Notes: a model not told the origin generated them from the letters alone. A DNA stretch of 64,000 bases from Lactonifactor sp. BIOML-A5 (GCF_009677585.1 NZ_WKYV01000006.1:225254-289253); one strand, 5' to 3'. Positions 14,722 through 23,059 are shown, counted from the first letter of the stretch. Numbers and translations are program-made.

Positions 14722-15007
14722 ATTCCCTCTCCTTAATCCGCTGCAACTGACGGTCTAACTTGCTTTCTATCTCCTTCTGAATAATTTCCGATAATCCAGG
14801 ACGCGAATCCTCAATAAGAAGCTTGACTTCTTCAACCATAATCACCACATCGGCAAGCTCATAAGGATATCGGTTTATGGTTTCTCCACCAATATTATCC
14901 TTGATTCTGGCGGCCGCGTATTCGGCGCATTCCTCCGCCAGTTTATCTAAGGCCAGCTCGAGTCCATTGTTGTGAGCAATTAAGGCAATCTTTTCTTTGT
15001 TTGTCAT
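14708..15007 (-). CDS. MazG-like nucleotide pyrophosphohydrolase, 99 aa
   Basis: All-helical protein with the MazG-type metal motif: LAEECAEYAAARI (ExxE) followed by YELADVVIMVEEV (ExxD). Such phage enzymes hydrolyse NTPs or dNTPs, or lower alarmone levels. GAGGT precedes the ATG. It follows recT by 4 bases. Confidence 0.75.
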   Translation of the reverse strand: MTNKEKIALIAHNNGLELALDKLAEECAEYAAARIKDNIGGETINRYPYELADVVIMVEEVKLLIEDSRPGLSEIIQKEIESKLDRQLQRIKEREYENY

Positions 15008-15011
15008 GGCG

Positions 15012-15977
15012 TTACCTCATGAATGCCGGGATATCATCTTCTACTGCTGTCTGCTCCGGTTCCGGCTTTGGTGGTTCGACCTTAACTGACTTGGGCTGAT
15101 CGGCAGGCTTTGGATTCTCCACAACCTCTGCTTCCTCGAAATCCACTGTATTTGCGTGAGTCTCGATATCCTCTGCAACCTGCATCTCAACATCCACGGC
15201 ATTATCAACATATCTGGCAGAACCATCCTCATCAATAACAGACATATCTTTCTCATATGCTTGCTGCATTTCCACGGACATCGGCCCCCATTTTCCAATT
15301 AACTGGCGGATAAGCGTTTTCTTAGCCATAGCATCAAAGTCTGTTGTCCACTTGCTGTTCTGGTAGCCCTTGTTCAAGTCGGTACGATACGCCTGAGAAT
15401 ATTTTTTTGCATGAGCCAATATCGCCGCTTTTGGACTGAAAATCTCCTTTTTATACCCACTATGTAGTTTAAACATGGCATAGTATCCTACTGTCTCAGC
15501 CTTTTCCCTTTCCTCTGGCTCCATAATCGGATGAGTGGCGATATCCTCTGTAATTGGGTTGTACTCAATCTCACCCTTTTTGATTTCATTAACCACGATT
15601 TTCTCGTATTCCCCAGATCTAATCGCTAACTGTACATATCCTTTCCAGCCAATCTGAAACTGTGCTTCCTTGGCTACTACCTGCCATTTTCCGTTGACTT
15701 TTTCTTTTTTATCATATGGCACCATATAGAACTGTCCTAACTGCGGACTGGGTGCCAACTGCAAGGCTTCACCCTGTAGCGCTGCCGACAGGATGCTTGG
15801 ATTCGTACACTGCGCCAACGTTGGGTTGACCTGCACCGCCGACACCACGCTGGAAATGAATCTGGTAATATTCTTTTCGCCAATTACACCAGCGATATTG
15901 TTCTTTACCGCATCACTCCCGAGATAGGAAGCAATGCCGGTTTTCTGGTTCTGTGTTGCTATCTGCGTATTACTCAT
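15012..15977 (-). CDS. recT: RecT-family single-strand annealing protein
   Basis: Typical RecT/Bet protein: NPTLAQCTNPSILSAALQGEALQL, GQFYMVPYDKK, FQIGWKGYVQLAIRSGEYE, TDFDAMAKKTLIRQLIGKWGP. It anneals complementary strands during phage recombination. The C-terminal 60 residues are acidic and Pro-rich and end DDIPAFMR, resembling an SSB-type tip. No RecE-type exonuclease is adjacent; the Rad50-like ATPase, ERCC4-type nuclease or MBL protein might supply processing. Length 321 aa is normal for the longer forms. Confidence 0.9.
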   Translation of the reverse strand: MSNTQIATQNQKTGIASYLGSDAVKNNIAGVIGEKNITRFISSVVSAVQVNPTLAQCTNPSILSAALQGEALQLAPSPQLGQFYMVPYDKKEKVNGKWQVVAKEAQFQIGWKGYVQLAIRSGEYEKIVVNEIKKGEIEYNPITEDIATHPIMEPEEREKAETVGYYAMFKLHSGYKKEIFSPKAAILAHAKKYSQAYRTDLNKGYQNSKWTTDFDAMAKKTLIRQLIGKWGPMSVEMQQAYEKDMSVIDEDGSARYVDNAVDVEMQVAEDIETHANTVDFEEAEVVENPKPADQPKSVKVEPPKPEPEQTAVEDDIPAFMR

Positions 15978-15982
15978 AATTC

Positions 15983-16141
15983 CTACGCCTCTCTTTCCTC
16001 ATATTCATCACAACAATCATCATAGGTCGTACTCAGTCCATAACCCTCGCTGTCCTCGTTATTACAACAAAATTCATCTGCAGCCATTGGAATATGGAAT
16101 GCGCAAGTACCGCAGCATTGGTTGGTGGTTGCATTACTCAT
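15983..16141 (-). CDS. Small Cys-rich prophage protein, 52 aa
   Basis: A 52-codon gene starting MSNATTNQCCGTCAFHIP and ending TTYDDCCDEYEEREA. Six cysteines in CC, C..C-H and CCN patterns suggest a metal-bound knuckle. Its ATG overlaps the stop of the preceding gene in ATGAGTAA, and it ends just before the recT ribosome binding site. Small proteins like this commonly accompany recT in Clostridia phages. Confidence 0.65.
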   Translation of the reverse strand: MSNATTNQCCGTCAFHIPMAADEFCCNNEDSEGYGLSTTYDDCCDEYEEREA

Positions 16142-16358
16142 TGACGGGCACCTCCTCAGCCAAGCCTTTGATAGATTTCACTTTATCCCGAAACGCCGCA
16201 ACTTCCTCCTCCGGCACATCAACTTCCACCACAATACCTTTGGCGTTGCTGTTAATCTGGACGGTATCTCCGGGCTTGACGGTTACCGGGGAATTATAGG
16301 TGTATGGCTTACCTGTTGGCTGGCTGTCCTTTAAAAATCTGACTTTGATTAAATTCAT
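16134..16358 (-). CDS. Prophage hypothetical protein, 74 aa, beta-rich
   Basis: Starts MNLIKVRFLKDSQPTGKPYTY and contains VKPGDTVQI and GIVVEVDVP. The short beta barrel-like profile resembles small phage proteins found beside recT. It begins one base after the previous stop and overlaps the 52-aa gene by 8 bases. Confidence 0.6.
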   Translation of the reverse strand: MNLIKVRFLKDSQPTGKPYTYNSPVTVKPGDTVQINSNAKGIVVEVDVPEEEVAAFRDKVKSIKGLAEEVPVNE

Positions 16359-16359
16359 G

Positions 16360-17076
16360 CTACTGTTCCTCCAATCTTAGTCCGAATGGGATTTCTCCAT
16401 CCACTATTCTGAGCCAATGCGCAATCACGGCTGGATGTGCCGAACCATCATAAGGCTTTCGTGGCTCAAACAGGAATCCCGCTTCGACTTTCTCCTGATG
16501 CTCCTCATGTTCTTCAAGTGTTCCAGCTCCAATATGTTGATAAAATTGTGGATTATCCTCATATTTCGGATATTCCGGGTGTTCCGCTTCAAACTGCTTC
16601 ACATCAATCAGAAACTGCTTCACATCCTTTTTATACCGCTCCATGTCGTCTATATATTTTTCATGAGCAGCTTCGCTCTGTTTGATTCTCTCTGCCGCTT
16701 CTTTCTGGACTGCTTTCCAAGTGTTTTCCGAAATCGTATAGAACTTATCGGCATACTGTGGATAAAGAAGATTGTCCATATCCAGTAATCTCAAACCACA
16801 TTTATTGTTTTTATAGTTAAATACACGAATGAACTCCCACATCACGCACGCTGCTTGAAACCCAGTAATGCCACCACGAGCACTGGGAGCTTCATTCATT
16901 GCGTGTACCGTAGCTAACGCGCCCGCGGATAACGCATGGCAGATTGTCCCATAATCATGCTGATAATCTTCCATGAGGTGATTGAGGAATTTTGGAAGTT
17001 TTCCCATAGTCATATTCTCCGCTTCCTTATACCATTCCTCATGGACTTTCATTTCCTCTGTAATAACCGGCTTCAT
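16360..17076 (-). CDS. Prophage hypothetical protein, 238 aa, helical
   Basis: Helical, charged protein with a middle segment of small residues (ICHALSAGALATVHAMNEA) and a Tyr/Glu-rich C-terminal half (EAEHPEYPKYEDNPQFYQH). It is not recognised. GGAGG lies seven bases before the second of two adjacent ATG codons (17076), which I prefer. It sits between the Rad50-like ATPase and recT, so a recombination link is possible but unproven. Confidence 0.6.
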   Translation of the reverse strand: MKPVITEEMKVHEEWYKEAENMTMGKLPKFLNHLMEDYQHDYGTICHALSAGALATVHAMNEAPSARGGITGFQAACVMWEFIRVFNYKNNKCGLRLLDMDNLLYPQYADKFYTISENTWKAVQKEAAERIKQSEAAHEKYIDDMERYKKDVKQFLIDVKQFEAEHPEYPKYEDNPQFYQHIGAGTLEEHEEHQEKVEAGFLFEPRKPYDGSAHPAVIAHWLRIVDGEIPFGLRLEEQ

Positions 17077-17324
17077 CATTCAACCTCCAATCTCATTTCT
17101 ACGATCACCGACAAAACATCGCATCTATTTTCAATTCCCAGATATTTTGCATAGTTCCACGCCTGTTTTTCACTTTGGAATCTTTTTGCACGGTTCAGAC
17201 ACACCGTACAATTCAAGTTTTTGCTAAAGCTCCGGTCAATATATTTGCAAACCCCATTTCTGGCAATGGTTACCACGAATTGTTTGGACGTGTGACTTGT
17301 GCGAAGTGTTTCATTATCATCCAT
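17076..17324 (-). CDS. Prophage hypothetical protein, 82 aa
   Basis: Short protein starting MDDNETLRTSHTSKQFVV with one CxxC (NCTVCLNRAKRF). GGAGGTG precedes the ATG, which shares its first base with the stop of the Rad50-like gene; its own stop overlaps the next start (ATGATGA). No known domain. Confidence 0.55.
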   Translation of the reverse strand: MDDNETLRTSHTSKQFVVTIARNGVCKYIDRSFSKNLNCTVCLNRAKRFQSEKQAWNYAKYLGIENRCDVLSVIVEMRLEVE

Positions 17325-19300
17325 CACACCACCTCCACATATAACTCTGCATCACCTGACACCGCCAGCGTTACCATCTGACAATCCATCACCGGTAGAT
17401 TGAAGTCATTCAATCCCTCGGCGTTATCAATAAACACCGGGGCTTTCACCTCGTAGATGTCCTGCAAAGTATTAATAATATCCAGTCCAACCACAATCCG
17501 GTGTCCGCTATTCAGGGAACTGTACGGCACTCCGGAATATTCACATTCACAACACTCTGCCATGCCGCCGTTAATTTGATTGCGGAACAAAATGAAGTTG
17601 GCTTTTTTAAATCGCCCATTGATTTTCTCTGACAACATATCCATCTTGGCTCTGGTAAACTGTTCTAATAAATACAATTCTTTCTCGCAGTCTGCTACCT
17701 GCTGTCCAACCTGCTTCTGCTCTGATTTCAGCTCCTCAATACGCTCCTCAACTGCCGTATTGTCCCCAGACGCAATCTTACGCTGCACCGCTAACAATTC
17801 CTCATTCTTACCAGAAATGGCAATTTTAAGCTGACTACGAATATTTGCCGCGGAGGTCATAGAATTGTGAGCTTCTTCCATTGCGATTACTTCCGCCTGC
17901 ATAGCCTGGAACTCCTGGTTATCGGATAAGTCCACGGATTCGGGCAAGGCTGCCAGTTCTGCTTCTTTGGTGGCAATGTCTTTCTTGATTAAACCAGACT
18001 GTAATGCCAACTTACCCATCTTATCGGATGCTGCGTTAATTCCAGCGCTGGCGGCCTTAATGGCTGCCATAGCTTCTGTGCCATTTTTTTCAAGCTCATT
18101 AAGGCGATCCAATCTTTCGGTGTTAAACTTTATAACCGCGTCTTCTTTGCGTGTAAAAAAGTCACATTTGCGCTTCTCAATTTCCCCTGCAGGCAAATCC
18201 TGACCACACATCGGACACACCAGAGCGGACTCATTAAATTGCCATGCTCCCTCATCAAACCGCTTGGAGTTCCATTCTTTCCACTGTGCCAGAATAGAAT
18301 CACGTTCCTTGTTATGATGTTCCAAATTCTGTTCACACTGCTGCTTGTCCAGTTCCGCCATCTTAAAGGCATTCTGGACATCTCTTAGCTTCTGCTGTAA
18401 CTCCATTAGTTCCCGATTAAGCCGGCTTTTCTGTTCCACCAATCCGGCATTCGCCTGTCGAACATATTCATTCAAATCCATTTTCTTCTGTAAAATCTCA
18501 TCCGACTGCTTCTGCCACTGTTCGTACTGAGCGTTGGTATCGTCCATCTGAGATTCCAGCTCCGCAATCTGCTCTTTGATGGCATTAGCCTGCAATTCCA
18601 ATTCTGCTGTATCAATGTCCACAATCTGCTTGCTGACCTCATCAATTCTGGCAGGCAGCTCAACCTGTTTCTTTTTGTAGGCCGACAGAGCCTTCTTGGC
18701 TTTGGCGGTCAATTCCTCGGCTGTAAACTGGGCCAATTCAGAAGAAAGAGTCTGCAGTTCTGGATTAGTTGTAACCACATCGGCATCCGTCACTTCGCTC
18801 ACCAATTTCAGCAGAATATCCCTCTGTTCCTGCCATTTCAGCGCCGTGAATGCCGCCGGGCTAGTAATCAGCTTAAATACCTTTTCATCCACCAGGGAGG
18901 TGATATAGGCATTGTAGTCTTTCTCTTTCTTTGGGATGTCGTTGATTTCAAACTCATTGATATTCCCGGCAAGTTCTTTCTCCTGCTTGCCACGGGGTTT
19001 CACCCATTTCTGCTTCTGGACTTTCTGGAGTTTCTTTTCTTCCCCATCTACGTCCAGCACCGCCACTACCTTGATTTCGATGTTATCTATTTGGTTGCCG
19101 GACTCATCCAGAGGACGTACTTGGAATTTGGAATCGCCGGCGCTGTTCTTATCAAACAACAACCACATGAATGCATCCACAATGGTTGTTTTACCCGAAG
19201 CATTCTGTCCGTAAATTTTCGTGGTATTGCCAAAAGTAATATTTAGCTCCCGGCATCCTTTGAAATTCTCAATATGTAATGATTTAATGTTAATCCTCAT
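17324..19300 (-). CDS. Rad50/SbcC-like AAA ATPase, 658 aa
   Basis: SMC-type ATPase: Walker A GQNASGKTT near residues 33-41, long coiled coils, a zinc-hook motif CPMCGQ near 361, and a C-terminal ATPase half with VFIDNAEGL (Walker B region, about 620). The hook and both ATPase halves are complete. No SbcD/Mre11 nuclease is encoded beside it in the prophage, unlike the host yhaNO pair, so it may work with another nuclease or with RecT. Its ATG overlaps the end of the gene upstream. Confidence 0.85.
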   Translation of the reverse strand: MRINIKSLHIENFKGCRELNITFGNTTKIYGQNASGKTTIVDAFMWLLFDKNSAGDSKFQVRPLDESGNQIDNIEIKVVAVLDVDGEEKKLQKVQKQKWVKPRGKQEKELAGNINEFEINDIPKKEKDYNAYITSLVDEKVFKLITSPAAFTALKWQEQRDILLKLVSEVTDADVVTTNPELQTLSSELAQFTAEELTAKAKKALSAYKKKQVELPARIDEVSKQIVDIDTAELELQANAIKEQIAELESQMDDTNAQYEQWQKQSDEILQKKMDLNEYVRQANAGLVEQKSRLNRELMELQQKLRDVQNAFKMAELDKQQCEQNLEHHNKERDSILAQWKEWNSKRFDEGAWQFNESALVCPMCGQDLPAGEIEKRKCDFFTRKEDAVIKFNTERLDRLNELEKNGTEAMAAIKAASAGINAASDKMGKLALQSGLIKKDIATKEAELAALPESVDLSDNQEFQAMQAEVIAMEEAHNSMTSAANIRSQLKIAISGKNEELLAVQRKIASGDNTAVEERIEELKSEQKQVGQQVADCEKELYLLEQFTRAKMDMLSEKINGRFKKANFILFRNQINGGMAECCECEYSGVPYSSLNSGHRIVVGLDIINTLQDIYEVKAPVFIDNAEGLNDFNLPVMDCQMVTLAVSGDAELYVEVV

Positions 19301-19568
19301 GTGTGGCGCCCTCCGGTTTATTCATATACTCCTGCTTTACCTCAATGGTGGCTTCAAAAATTTTCTTGATGCTTCCTGGCATAATATTGAACTGAACATT
19401 CTCACCCTTCACCGGCGTCTCAAACATAAGAGCACTCTTCTTGGTGATTCCCCGGTACGTACCGCACAGACTGCGATCAGAAAGGATAATCACATAGTCT
19501 GTTCCTTCCACCATTCTCTTACCATCAGTGGTAGTAGCTTCTACCGTTGTAATTTTATTTAAAATCAT
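19290..19568 (-). CDS. Prophage hypothetical protein, 92 aa
   Basis: Beta-rich protein starting MILNKITTVEATTTDGKRM. The frame continues 10 codons further to a TTG; GGAAG is moderately placed before the ATG at 19568, which I prefer. First gene of the recombination block and overlapping the Rad50-like gene by 11 bases. Function unknown. Confidence 0.55.
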   Translation of the reverse strand: MILNKITTVEATTTDGKRMVEGTDYVIILSDRSLCGTYRGITKKSALMFETPVKGENVQFNIMPGSIKKIFEATIEVKQEYMNKPEGATHED

Positions 19569-19665
19569 TCGCTTATTACTTCCATATTTTCTTCTCAATT
19601 AATAGATACGTTTCTCTTCCAATTTCCGCAAAAAAATGTTAATATAAAAATGGAATAAATTTCTG

Positions 19666-19695
19666 AGTCCTGTTTGCTTTGGTCGGCGCAGGACT
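19666..19695. other. Hairpin separating regulatory and recombination blocks
   Basis: AGTCCTG (19666-19672) pairs with CAGGACT (19689-19695). A TATTTTT tract follows on the plus strand only, so on the transcribed minus strand it is a stem without a T tract, perhaps an attenuator or processing site. Confidence 0.4.
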
Positions 19696-19868
19696 TATTT
19701 TTGTGGTTTGTCAAGAATTTTAATCTCCCTCATATCCCCGGCCGGCTTATTCTCCACAAGGTGAAGGTAAAAGTTATCTTCGAATACAACTCTCCATTGC
19801 TTCGGATCCAGACCATTTTTTGATATGAGCTTTTTCTGTGCCAATGATGGCTTTTTACCTTGTTTGAT
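19695..19868 (-). CDS. DUF6906-type small prophage protein, 57 aa, apparent ATC start
   Basis: The sequence KQGKKPSLAQKKLISKNGLDPKQW fits a family of about 55-residue phage proteins (DUF6906) that normally start MK.GKKPT..QK. AAAGGAG lies eight bases before an ATC codon that would give exactly that N-terminus; the only upstream ordinary start is a GTG directly abutting the AAAGGAG, too close to be used. I therefore place the start at ATC. The overlap with the preceding gene is 14 bases. Confidence 0.6.
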   Translation of the reverse strand: MKQGKKPSLAQKKLISKNGLDPKQWRVVFEDNFYLHLVENKPAGDMREIKILDKPQK

Positions 19869-20070
19869 TTTTCTCACTCCTTTCTCGCAGGTCCTTCCTT
19901 CTTGCTAACTTTGTAACCCGCCTCAGGTCTATCCAGGTCAGGCTGATTACAAAAACTACGTACCACACCACCGGTATGATCATAGCCTGCAGCATGTTAT
20001 CCGGTTGGAAAAATCCGCTTTGCATTAATATGGTTGCTGCGAGGATTGAGATGATTACATTTTTAAACAC
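19855..20070 (-). CDS. Small two-helix membrane protein, 71 aa
   Basis: Two hydrophobic segments (VIISILAATILMQSGFF and MIIPVVWYVVFVISLTWI) followed by a basic tail (RRVTKLARRKDLRER), so a small inner-membrane protein with a cytosolic C-terminus. GTG start with AAAGGAGG seven bases upstream. Its position right after the excisionase-like gene fits an early lysogeny or superinfection-exclusion role, which is inference. Confidence 0.6.
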   Translation of the reverse strand: MFKNVIISILAATILMQSGFFQPDNMLQAMIIPVVWYVVFVISLTWIDLRRVTKLARRKDLRERSEKNQTR

Positions 20071-20249
20071 TGGTTGTCCTCCTTTCCATTAAAGTAATCG
20101 GCCAGCTTCTCAGCGTTAATAAGATATTTTGAGCCTGCTTTTACATAGACAATCTTATTTTGAAGACAAAGCTGTCTTAAATATTCATAGCTTAACCCGG
20201 TTTCCTTACTGCACTGTCTCAGCGTTAACATCCTTGGAAAATCGGTCAC
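20055..20249 (-). CDS. Excisionase-like HTH protein, 64 aa
   Basis: Small MerR/HTH_17-like protein: LTLRQCSKETGLSYEYLRQLCLQNKI then VKAGSKYLINAEKLADYF, the winged-helix layout of excisionases and DNA-binding adaptors. Second gene leftward from Cro. GTG start with AAAGGAGG eight bases upstream. It may direct prophage excision together with the integrase, or act as an early regulator. Confidence 0.65.
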   Translation of the reverse strand: MTDFPRMLTLRQCSKETGLSYEYLRQLCLQNKIVYVKAGSKYLINAEKLADYFNGKEDNQCLKM

Positions 20250-20299
20250 CCCTCACACCTCCTTTCACTACATTTGACAAGAACATACATTCTGATATA

Positions 20300-20488
20300 C
20301 TATTCTTCAAGAAAGTATTCGATTGAAACTCCGAAATAATCAGCAAGGAGCTTGAGTTTATCGGCTTTTGGTACATATCGTCCATATTTCCAATTTGTGA
20401 GTGTTGCGGTTGAAACTCCAGTATCCCTTGATACTTGATATGCTGTTTTATTAGTTTTTTCTAATAACTCCGCAAATTTTTTGTACAC
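20300..20488 (-). CDS. Cro-like XRE repressor, 62 aa
   Basis: Short XRE protein: FAELLEKTNKTAYQVSRDTGVSTATLTNWKYGRYVP, KADKLKLLADYFGVSIEYF. It is divergent from the CI-like gene and closely related to its HTH part. The GTG start follows AAAGGAGGTGTAAAA. First gene of the leftward early operon, so it should act as the lytic switch protein. Confidence 0.8.
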   Translation of the reverse strand: MYKKFAELLEKTNKTAYQVSRDTGVSTATLTNWKYGRYVPKADKLKLLADYFGVSIEYFLEE

Positions 20489-20527
20489 TTTTACACCTCC
20501 TTTAAAAATATACTATATTGACACTAC

Positions 20528-20669
20528 CTAAGTTTTCTTATATAATTAAGTTACCAGCTGAACTAAATAAGAAAACAAAGGTATGTCTTAACTTAGCTAT
20601 GATTTCTAAGTTGTTTTTAGTATAACTTAGTTTTCGTAGTTTGTCAATAGCATATTTTAGTTTTCGTAG
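20528..20669. promoter_or_regulatory. CI/Cro operator region
   Basis: The divergent gap of 205 bases holds two exact TTAGTTTTCGTAG copies (20627-20639 and 20657-20669, 30 bp apart) and related TAAGTTTTCTTA-type sequences near 20528-20541 and, inverted, near 20562-20576. These are the probable binding sites of the CI-like and Cro-like proteins. I could not assign the -35/-10 boxes with certainty. Confidence 0.6.
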
Positions 20670-20693
20670 CCTTTTTTAGAGAGGAACTAAATT

Positions 20694-21116
20694 ATGTATG
20701 AAATTTTTGAATCATTATTAAAAAAATATGGCGTAACAACTTATCAGGTTGCAAAAGCCACTGGTATCTCAACCGCCTCCTTTACTGGATGGAAACAAGG
20801 AAAATGGAATTTCAAACAAGACAAATTACAAAAAATAGCTGATTACTTTGGTGTAACGGTAGATTATTTAATAACAGGAAATGATAGCCCAGACAAAAAA
20901 GAAAGCCTGTTAACAACAAAAGACGAACGTGACATATCAAAGATTCTGGAGCAGACTCGTCAGCAGTTACTTTCTCAGGAAGGTCTGATGTTCGACGGAG
21001 ATCCTGCCAGTCCGGAAGCTATTGAATCTATCCTGTCTGCAATGCAGATTGGCATGGAGTTGGCGAAAAAAAAGAACAAGGAGAAATATACTCCCAAGAA
21101 ATATAAAAAGGACTGA
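20694..21116 (+). CDS. CI-like phage repressor, 140 aa
   Basis: N-terminal XRE domain (FESLLKKYGVTTYQVAKATGISTASFTGWKQGKW) and a C-terminal helical part without a LexA-type protease domain. That fits repressors inactivated by a partner ImmA/IrrE protease, which is the next gene. Its ATG follows GAGAGGAAC. It keeps the early operon silent in the lysogen. Confidence 0.8.
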   Translation: MYEIFESLLKKYGVTTYQVAKATGISTASFTGWKQGKWNFKQDKLQKIADYFGVTVDYLITGNDSPDKKESLLTTKDERDISKILEQTRQQLLSQEGLMFDGDPASPEAIESILSAMQIGMELAKKKNKEKYTPKKYKKD

Positions 21117-21122
21117 TTGTCT

Positions 21123-21545
21123 ATGGACATTAGCAGAGAGGTGAATAGCCTAGTTAGAAGGTATCAGACAAGGAATCCATTTGAGATGATACAAGGTATG
21201 AATGTAATTCTTGTATCGTGTCCTTTGAGCGGGGTTAGAGGGTTTTATCAATATTTTCAACGAAATAATATAATTTACATAGATGAAAATCTCCCGGAAC
21301 ATGAAAAACTTTTTGTTTGTGCGCATGAACTTGGTCATATGTTTTTACATAAGAAATCTAATGCTATTTTTATGGACACGCGGACACATTTTAACACTTC
21401 AAAATTTGAAGCCGAGGCGGATAAATTTGCTATTCAGCTTCTTTTGTCAGATGATTTAATAAATAGCTATAAAGAGCATAACATTGAACAGATATCACGC
21501 ATCACTGGATATAATGAGAGACTTATTAAATTAAGAATGATGTAG
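21123..21545 (+). CDS. ImmA/IrrE-family metallopeptidase, 140 aa
   Basis: Zinc protease with HELGH (His68-Glu69...His72) and a downstream EAEADKFAIQLL helix that supplies the third ligand. ImmA-type proteases cut the phage repressor after DNA damage, inducing the prophage; it directly follows the CI-like gene. ATG at 21123 is preferred, with TTG at 21117 possible; AAAGGA is nearby. Confidence 0.85.
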   Translation: MDISREVNSLVRRYQTRNPFEMIQGMNVILVSCPLSGVRGFYQYFQRNNIIYIDENLPEHEKLFVCAHELGHMFLHKKSNAIFMDTRTHFNTSKFEAEADKFAIQLLLSDDLINSYKEHNIEQISRITGYNERLIKLRMM

Positions 21546-21593
21546 TTGATTTGTTAAGAAGATTTTATAATAATTTACATAGGAGGAAATATT

Positions 21594-22901
21594 ATGAGTT
21601 TTTTAGATACTTTTAAAGGTAAACAGTATAAAAACGAATTAGAAGATCTTAGTCGCGAACATGAAAATCTCAAAAGTTTGATGTCTCCAGAAATGCAAGA
21701 TGCGCTTGCATTGAAAAACGAAATATCTAATCTTCAAAGACAACAGGAGAATGAAAAAGCAAAAATTTCAGAACTAGATAGAATTATTTCATCTAAAAAT
21801 AATGAAATTTCAAATCTTGAGCAAATAATTGATGAAAAGAAAAAACATATTGTCTGGATGGATGATGAAATACTTGTTCAAGAATTTGGACTCTACAAAC
21901 CACAATTTGATTTCGCTTCCTCTCTAGATTATAAAGAAGAACTTGCCAATGTTCGTTCTCTCCAAAAAGAATTGATTAAAAATAAACAGGCAGTAACAGG
22001 TAATACTAAATGGCAAGTTAACGGTAGCGCATCTAAGGGTAAAAAAATGGTTTCAGATACACAAAAATTGTTATTACGTGCTTTTAATAGCGAATGCGAT
22101 GAACTGGTGTCCAAGGTAAAGTACACTAATTTTGATGCGTATTTAAATAGGATATATAAATCAGCTGAAAACATTTCCAAACTAGGGGCCGTAATGGATA
22201 TATCTATTAAGACAGAATATTTGGCATCCAAAGCAAAGGAACTTAGGTTAGCCTTTGAATATCAAGTCAAAAAGCAACAAGAAAAAGAGGAACTAAAAGC
22301 AGCAAGGGCCGAACAACGAGAGCAAGCAAAATTGCAGAAAGAATTAGATGAACAACGACGGAAGATAGAAAAAGAGCAGACTCATTATCAAACAGCTTAT
22401 GATAAACTCAAAGCACAGCTTATATTAAATCCTGATAATCCTGACTTATTAAGTAAAAAAGCAGAATTAGAAAACCAACTTTCAGATATTGATAAAGCAT
22501 TAAGCGATGTAGACTATAGACAAGCCAATATGAAAGCCGGATATGTTTATATTATTTCAAATATAGGTGCATTTGGAGAGAATGTATATAAAATTGGAAT
22601 GACCCGGCGTCTGGATCCACAGGACAGAATAGATGAATTAGGGGATGCATCTGTACCTTTTAACTTTGATGTACATGCTATGATATTTTCAGACGATGCT
22701 CCAGCGTTGGAGGCCGCGTTACATAGAGCCTTTGAAGATAGAAAGCTAAATATGGTAAATCAGCGAAGAGAATTTTTCAATGTTACATTAGATGAAATAA
22801 AAGAAGTCGTCAAAAAGAATTTTGATAAAACAGTAGAATTCATTGATGTTCCAGACGCAGAGCAATATAGAATAAGTTGTAAGATGAAGATTAATAAATA
22901 A
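21594..22901 (+). CDS. DUF4041/GIY-YIG nuclease, SNIPE-like defence candidate, 435 aa
   Basis: A long coiled coil (about 10-85) leads into a central DUF4041-like helical domain (about 95-235), another coiled coil (235-310) and a C-terminal T5orf172-type GIY-YIG nuclease from residue 316 (GYVYIISN, VYKIGMTRR, RIDELG, ALHRAFEDRKLN). The DUF4041 plus GIY-YIG arrangement is the one described for SNIPE, a nuclease that cuts incoming phage DNA. I see no N-terminal membrane helix. It lies in the lysogeny block between the immunity genes and the integrase, a usual site for cargo expressed in the lysogen. AGGAGG precedes the ATG. Confidence 0.75.
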   Translation: MSFLDTFKGKQYKNELEDLSREHENLKSLMSPEMQDALALKNEISNLQRQQENEKAKISELDRIISSKNNEISNLEQIIDEKKKHIVWMDDEILVQEFGLYKPQFDFASSLDYKEELANVRSLQKELIKNKQAVTGNTKWQVNGSASKGKKMVSDTQKLLLRAFNSECDELVSKVKYTNFDAYLNRIYKSAENISKLGAVMDISIKTEYLASKAKELRLAFEYQVKKQQEKEELKAARAEQREQAKLQKELDEQRRKIEKEQTHYQTAYDKLKAQLILNPDNPDLLSKKAELENQLSDIDKALSDVDYRQANMKAGYVYIISNIGAFGENVYKIGMTRRLDPQDRIDELGDASVPFNFDVHAMIFSDDAPALEAALHRAFEDRKLNMVNQRREFFNVTLDEIKEVVKKNFDKTVEFIDVPDAEQYRISCKMKINK

Positions 22902-22963
22902 AAGAAACCGCCCCCGGCGGCAACCAGGGACGGTCAATATAGATGTAACTCGCTAACCAGAGG

Positions 22964-23005
22964 TTATGGTATACACCTACCTTCAGCAAGTAGATTATAC
23001 CATAA
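22964..23005. repeat. Long inverted repeat before the integrase
   Basis: TTATGGTATA (22964-22973) is the exact inverse of TATACCATAA (22996-23005), with an inner CTAC/GTAG pair. It lies about 55 bp before the integrase start, and may be a transcription stop between cargo and integrase or a binding site for recombination proteins. The 22908-22935 segment also has an imperfect GC-rich stem. Confidence 0.5.
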
Positions 23006-23059
23006 ATCTCTCAATCTGACGAGGGTTATTTCGTATACCCTTTTATGAGAGGTGATTTT

